Assembly (NCBI RefSeq): GCF_015207375.1
Contig: NZ_JADEWY010000026.1
Location: 1 to 55,626 of the forward strand
Origin: Coleofasciculus sp. LEGE 07092
Lineage (GTDB): Bacteria; Cyanobacteriota; Cyanobacteriia; Cyanobacteriales; Coleofasciculaceae
Length of the DNA stretch: 55,626 nt
Direction: 5' to 3'
Shown piece by piece: positions 52,919 through 55,626 of the stretch. The position numbers were made by a program, and so were the translations under genes. Under the pieces are notes generated by a model. The model saw only the letters and a program-made list of their open reading frames with translations. It made no database searches and was not told where the DNA came from. Each line of letters opens with the position of its first letter. Position 1 is the stretch's first letter.

Positions 52919-54082
52919 TCAAACTCCCGATAATACCCGTTCCGGCATTAACCTCCCCAACACCTGCTTCAGCACCATCGCCGTCCAATCCACATCTGCC
53001 TCCGTCGTCTCCCGCCCTAATGTCAGACGAATCCCCCCTAACGCTTCCGACTCGCCATAACCCATGGCTAACAAAATCGGACTAGGACTCAGCTTCCCAC
53101 TGTGGCAAGCTGAACCCGCACTAATCCCAATCCCTGCCAGATTTAACTGCCGGACTAACGTCTTACCCGTGACTCTCTTTCCACTCGCAATCACGCAAAA
53201 ACTGACATGATGAGGCAAACGGTGTAACCGAGAACCCGTAGGCTTTAAGTAAGGTGTATCTGCCAACAAGTCAAATAAGCGATCGCGTAATCCCATTAAC
53301 CGAGGCGTCTCCACTGCCATCTCTGCCGCCGCCAATTCCGCCGCCACACCAAATCCCGCGATCGCTGGCACTGCCTGTGTCCCTGATCGCAGTCGCAATT
53401 CTTGCCCCCCACCGGACAGCAGGGACACCAACTCCACACCCGGACGAACATATAGCGCCCCCGCCCCTTGAGGTCCGTAAATTTTATGACTCGATACCGA
53501 AAGCAAGTCCACAGGCAACTGCCGCACATCAATCGGTAAGCGTCCCGCAACCTGTACTGCATCCGTATGGAACAAGACACCCCGTTCCCGCACTATCTGA
53601 CCCAACGCCTGAATCGGTTGTAGCGTACCCACTTCGCTTTGACCGTAGATCACTGACACCAACACCGTATTCGGTTGCAACGCATCCTCTAAGTCACAGA
53701 GACTTATTTGTCCCTGACTATTCACAGGCAACCGTGTCACCTGCCACCCCCAGGTTTCCAATAACCGCACAGGTTCGGCAACGGCAGAATGCTCTATACT
53801 AGAAATAACAATATGATGGGGTAATTTGTACCCTTGCGCTACTCCCATCACTGCCAGATTATCTGCCTCTGTACCACCCGACGTAAAAATTACAGACTCG
53901 GCTGGGGCGTTAATCAACGCCGCTACCTGCATTCTCGCCTGTTCCACAACGGTTGCCGAACGCTGTCCCCACTCATGCAGACTGGAAGGATTTCCCCACG
54001 AGGAGGTGAGAACCTCTTGCAGGGTAGCAATAACTTCTGGGCGAGGCGGTGTAGTTGCACTGTAATCAAGATAAACTTGCAT
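52919..54082 (-). CDS. Cysteine desulfurase (NifS/IscS-like)
   Basis: The 387-residue PLP enzyme takes sulfur from cysteine for Fe-S clusters and tRNA thiolation. It starts MQVYLDYSATTPPRPEV; the PLP lysine lies in SVSSHKIYGPQGAGALYV (about residue 202) and the sulfur-accepting Cys in SAGSACHSGKLSPSPIL (about 324). The HSAV histidine that stacks on PLP is present (SSIEHSAVAEPV). Family length is normal. A TnpB ghost separates it from thioredoxin upstream. Confidence 0.93.
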   Translation of the reverse strand: MQVYLDYSATTPPRPEVIATLQEVLTSSWGNPSSLHEWGQRSATVVEQARMQVAALINAPAESVIFTSGGTEADNLAVMGVAQGYKLPHHIVISSIEHSAVAEPVRLLETWGWQVTRLPVNSQGQISLCDLEDALQPNTVLVSVIYGQSEVGTLQPIQALGQIVRERGVLFHTDAVQVAGRLPIDVRQLPVDLLSVSSHKIYGPQGAGALYVRPGVELVSLLSGGGQELRLRSGTQAVPAIAGFGVAAELAAAEMAVETPRLMGLRDRLFDLLADTPYLKPTGSRLHRLPHHVSFCVIASGKRVTGKTLVRQLNLAGIGISAGSACHSGKLSPSPILLAMGYGESEALGGIRLTLGRETTEADVDWTAMVLKQVLGRLMPERVLSGV

Positions 54083-54131
54083 AATTAATCAGGCTGAATC
54101 AAAACCGGAATAGGGAAGTTGTACTTTCAGA

Positions 54132-54285
54132 ATTTGACATCTCCCCTCTTTGAAAAGAAGGGATTCTAAGTGGCTACTTTTCTGGCTATATTTGCTGCAC
54201 CATTGCAGTCAGTATTAATCAGCCACCCTAATGATGTTCTGTACAATCAACGTTTTACCCTTTCACCTAGCTGTAGCATATCGTT
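54132..54285 (-). pseudogene. Ghost of an IS200/IS605 TnpB gene C-terminus and element right end
   Basis: The minus strand reads LYRTSLGWLINTDCNGAANI, then ARKVAT and a stop at 54166. INxDCNGAANI is the last RuvC block of TnpB (Asp of RuvC III). An in-frame TGA and the lack of upstream TnpB sequence show it is dead. Directly after it, GAATCCCTTCTT-TTCA-AAGAGGGGAGATGTC forms the hairpin typical of the right end, the part that becomes the guide RNA scaffold. Confidence 0.7.
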
Positions 54286-54362
54286 TTAGGGTTCAGTCGA
54301 GGGGCAGTATTACCTCTAGCCCCTCTCCGCTAGATCCGGTCGCTTTTTTCTTTTAAAACCCT

Positions 54363-54680
54363 TTAAAGCAACATTTGCAACCGCTGGATGAGTCGATCGG
54401 CAGATAGGGCTCCCTCCAGGCGCTCCATGGGTTGACCATTCTTGAAAAGAACCAGGGTTGGTAAGGCTTGAATCTGATACTGAGATGCAAGCTGGGGATA
54501 TTTATCGGTGTCAATTTTTACCACTTGCAGGCGACCCTTGAGCTGATTACCCACTTGCTCGAGAATAGGAGCCATCATTTGACACGGACCACACCATGTC
54601 GCGTAAAAATCAACCAACACGGGTAAATCAGAGCCAGAGATTAACTCTTGAAAGCTGGAGAACTGCTTTTTAACTGCCAT
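54363..54680 (-). CDS. trxA: Thioredoxin
   Basis: The 105-residue protein has the active site FYATWCGPCQMMAP (Cys pair near residues 31 and 34), the buried Asp in VLVDFYA, and the cis-Pro in QIQALPTLVLFKNGQ (about 73). It reduces disulfides with electrons from thioredoxin reductase. Length and spacing are normal m-type-like. It is divergent from fabG and preceded by a T-rich spacer. Confidence 0.93.
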   Translation of the reverse strand: MAVKKQFSSFQELISGSDLPVLVDFYATWCGPCQMMAPILEQVGNQLKGRLQVVKIDTDKYPQLASQYQIQALPTLVLFKNGQPMERLEGALSADRLIQRLQMLL

Positions 54681-54738
54681 AAAAATAACACTGGTTAGTT
54701 CGTTTTGCTCGATTCTAGTGCAAAATGCTTAGAGCTGA

Positions 54739-55608
<870 letters not shown>

Positions 55609-55626
55609 TAGGAGAGATGGGGGAGC

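Noticed and set aside
52671..52988. 105-codon minus-strand ORF over the tRNA-Thr gene
   Set aside because: It overlaps the tRNA and the end of the cysteine desulfurase gene in another frame; its C-terminal residues are tRNA sequence.

Overview
The window reads as the chromosome of a filamentous, Oscillatoriales-like cyanobacterium. GCGATCGC (HIP1) octamers occur throughout, both inside genes and between them. The gene families are typical of cyanobacteria: a CYP120-type P450, DUF3155, DUF3386, CcdA/ResB cytochrome c biogenesis, a giant Ser/Thr kinase-ATPase-histidine kinase, CHAT and two-partner-secretion proteins, Uma2, and a PEP-CTERM protease. Non-coding DNA is rich in short tandem heptamers and small palindromic repeats. 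The genus is my inference; Coleofasciculus or Microcoleus-like organisms would fit.

Layout. 0.1-4.7 kb: CNNM/CBS transporter-like protein, a 53-residue membrane protein, a Blh-type phosphatase, two decayed sulfur-metabolism genes facing each other, and a P450. 5-7.7 kb: Hsp70-like protein and pyrB, the latter carrying an in-frame repeat insertion. 7.8-16.1 kb: a minus-strand signalling cluster made of a 2008-residue kinase/ATPase/histidine kinase, a lone receiver and a receiver-PAS-adenylate cyclase. 16.3-23.6 kb: UvrD-like helicase, YihY, alpha/beta hydrolase, DHH phosphoesterase and a large secreted lipoprotein. 24-31 kb: beta-helix remnant, PEP-CTERM metalloprotease, DUF4915 remnant, CHAT protease-like protein and a PAS/GAF histidine kinase. 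31-39 kb: small membrane protein, porin-like barrel, SPFH-FHA fusion, then a two-partner secretion locus (short TpsA, Spy-like protein, TpsB). 39-45 kb: MobA fusion, DUF3386, LuxR regulator, IS630 remnant, ccdA-resB and DUF3155. 45.6-55.6 kb: histidine kinase, glycosyltransferase, TPR protein, phytase-like lipoprotein, Uma2, recR, tRNA-Thr(UGU), cysteine desulfurase, a TnpB ghost, thioredoxin and fabG.

How genes work together. The 16-7.8 kb cluster looks like one signalling pathway ending in cAMP. The secretion locus makes a small exoprotein whose only two cysteines form a C-terminal pair, suggesting an outer-membrane anchor. ccdA and resB form a cytochrome c maturation operon. Sulfur handling has eroded at 2.3-3.3 kb.

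The most distinctive feature is repeat invasion of coding sequence. The 6-kb kinase gene carries five repeat-like segments and pyrB carries one, all keeping the frame. One 22-bp motif of the pyrB insert recurs at two intergenic sites. No CRISPR array, prophage or complete insertion sequence was seen. I found no clearly new defence system; the best candidates for new biology are the in-frame repeats, the signalling cluster and the short cysteine-anchored TpsA.
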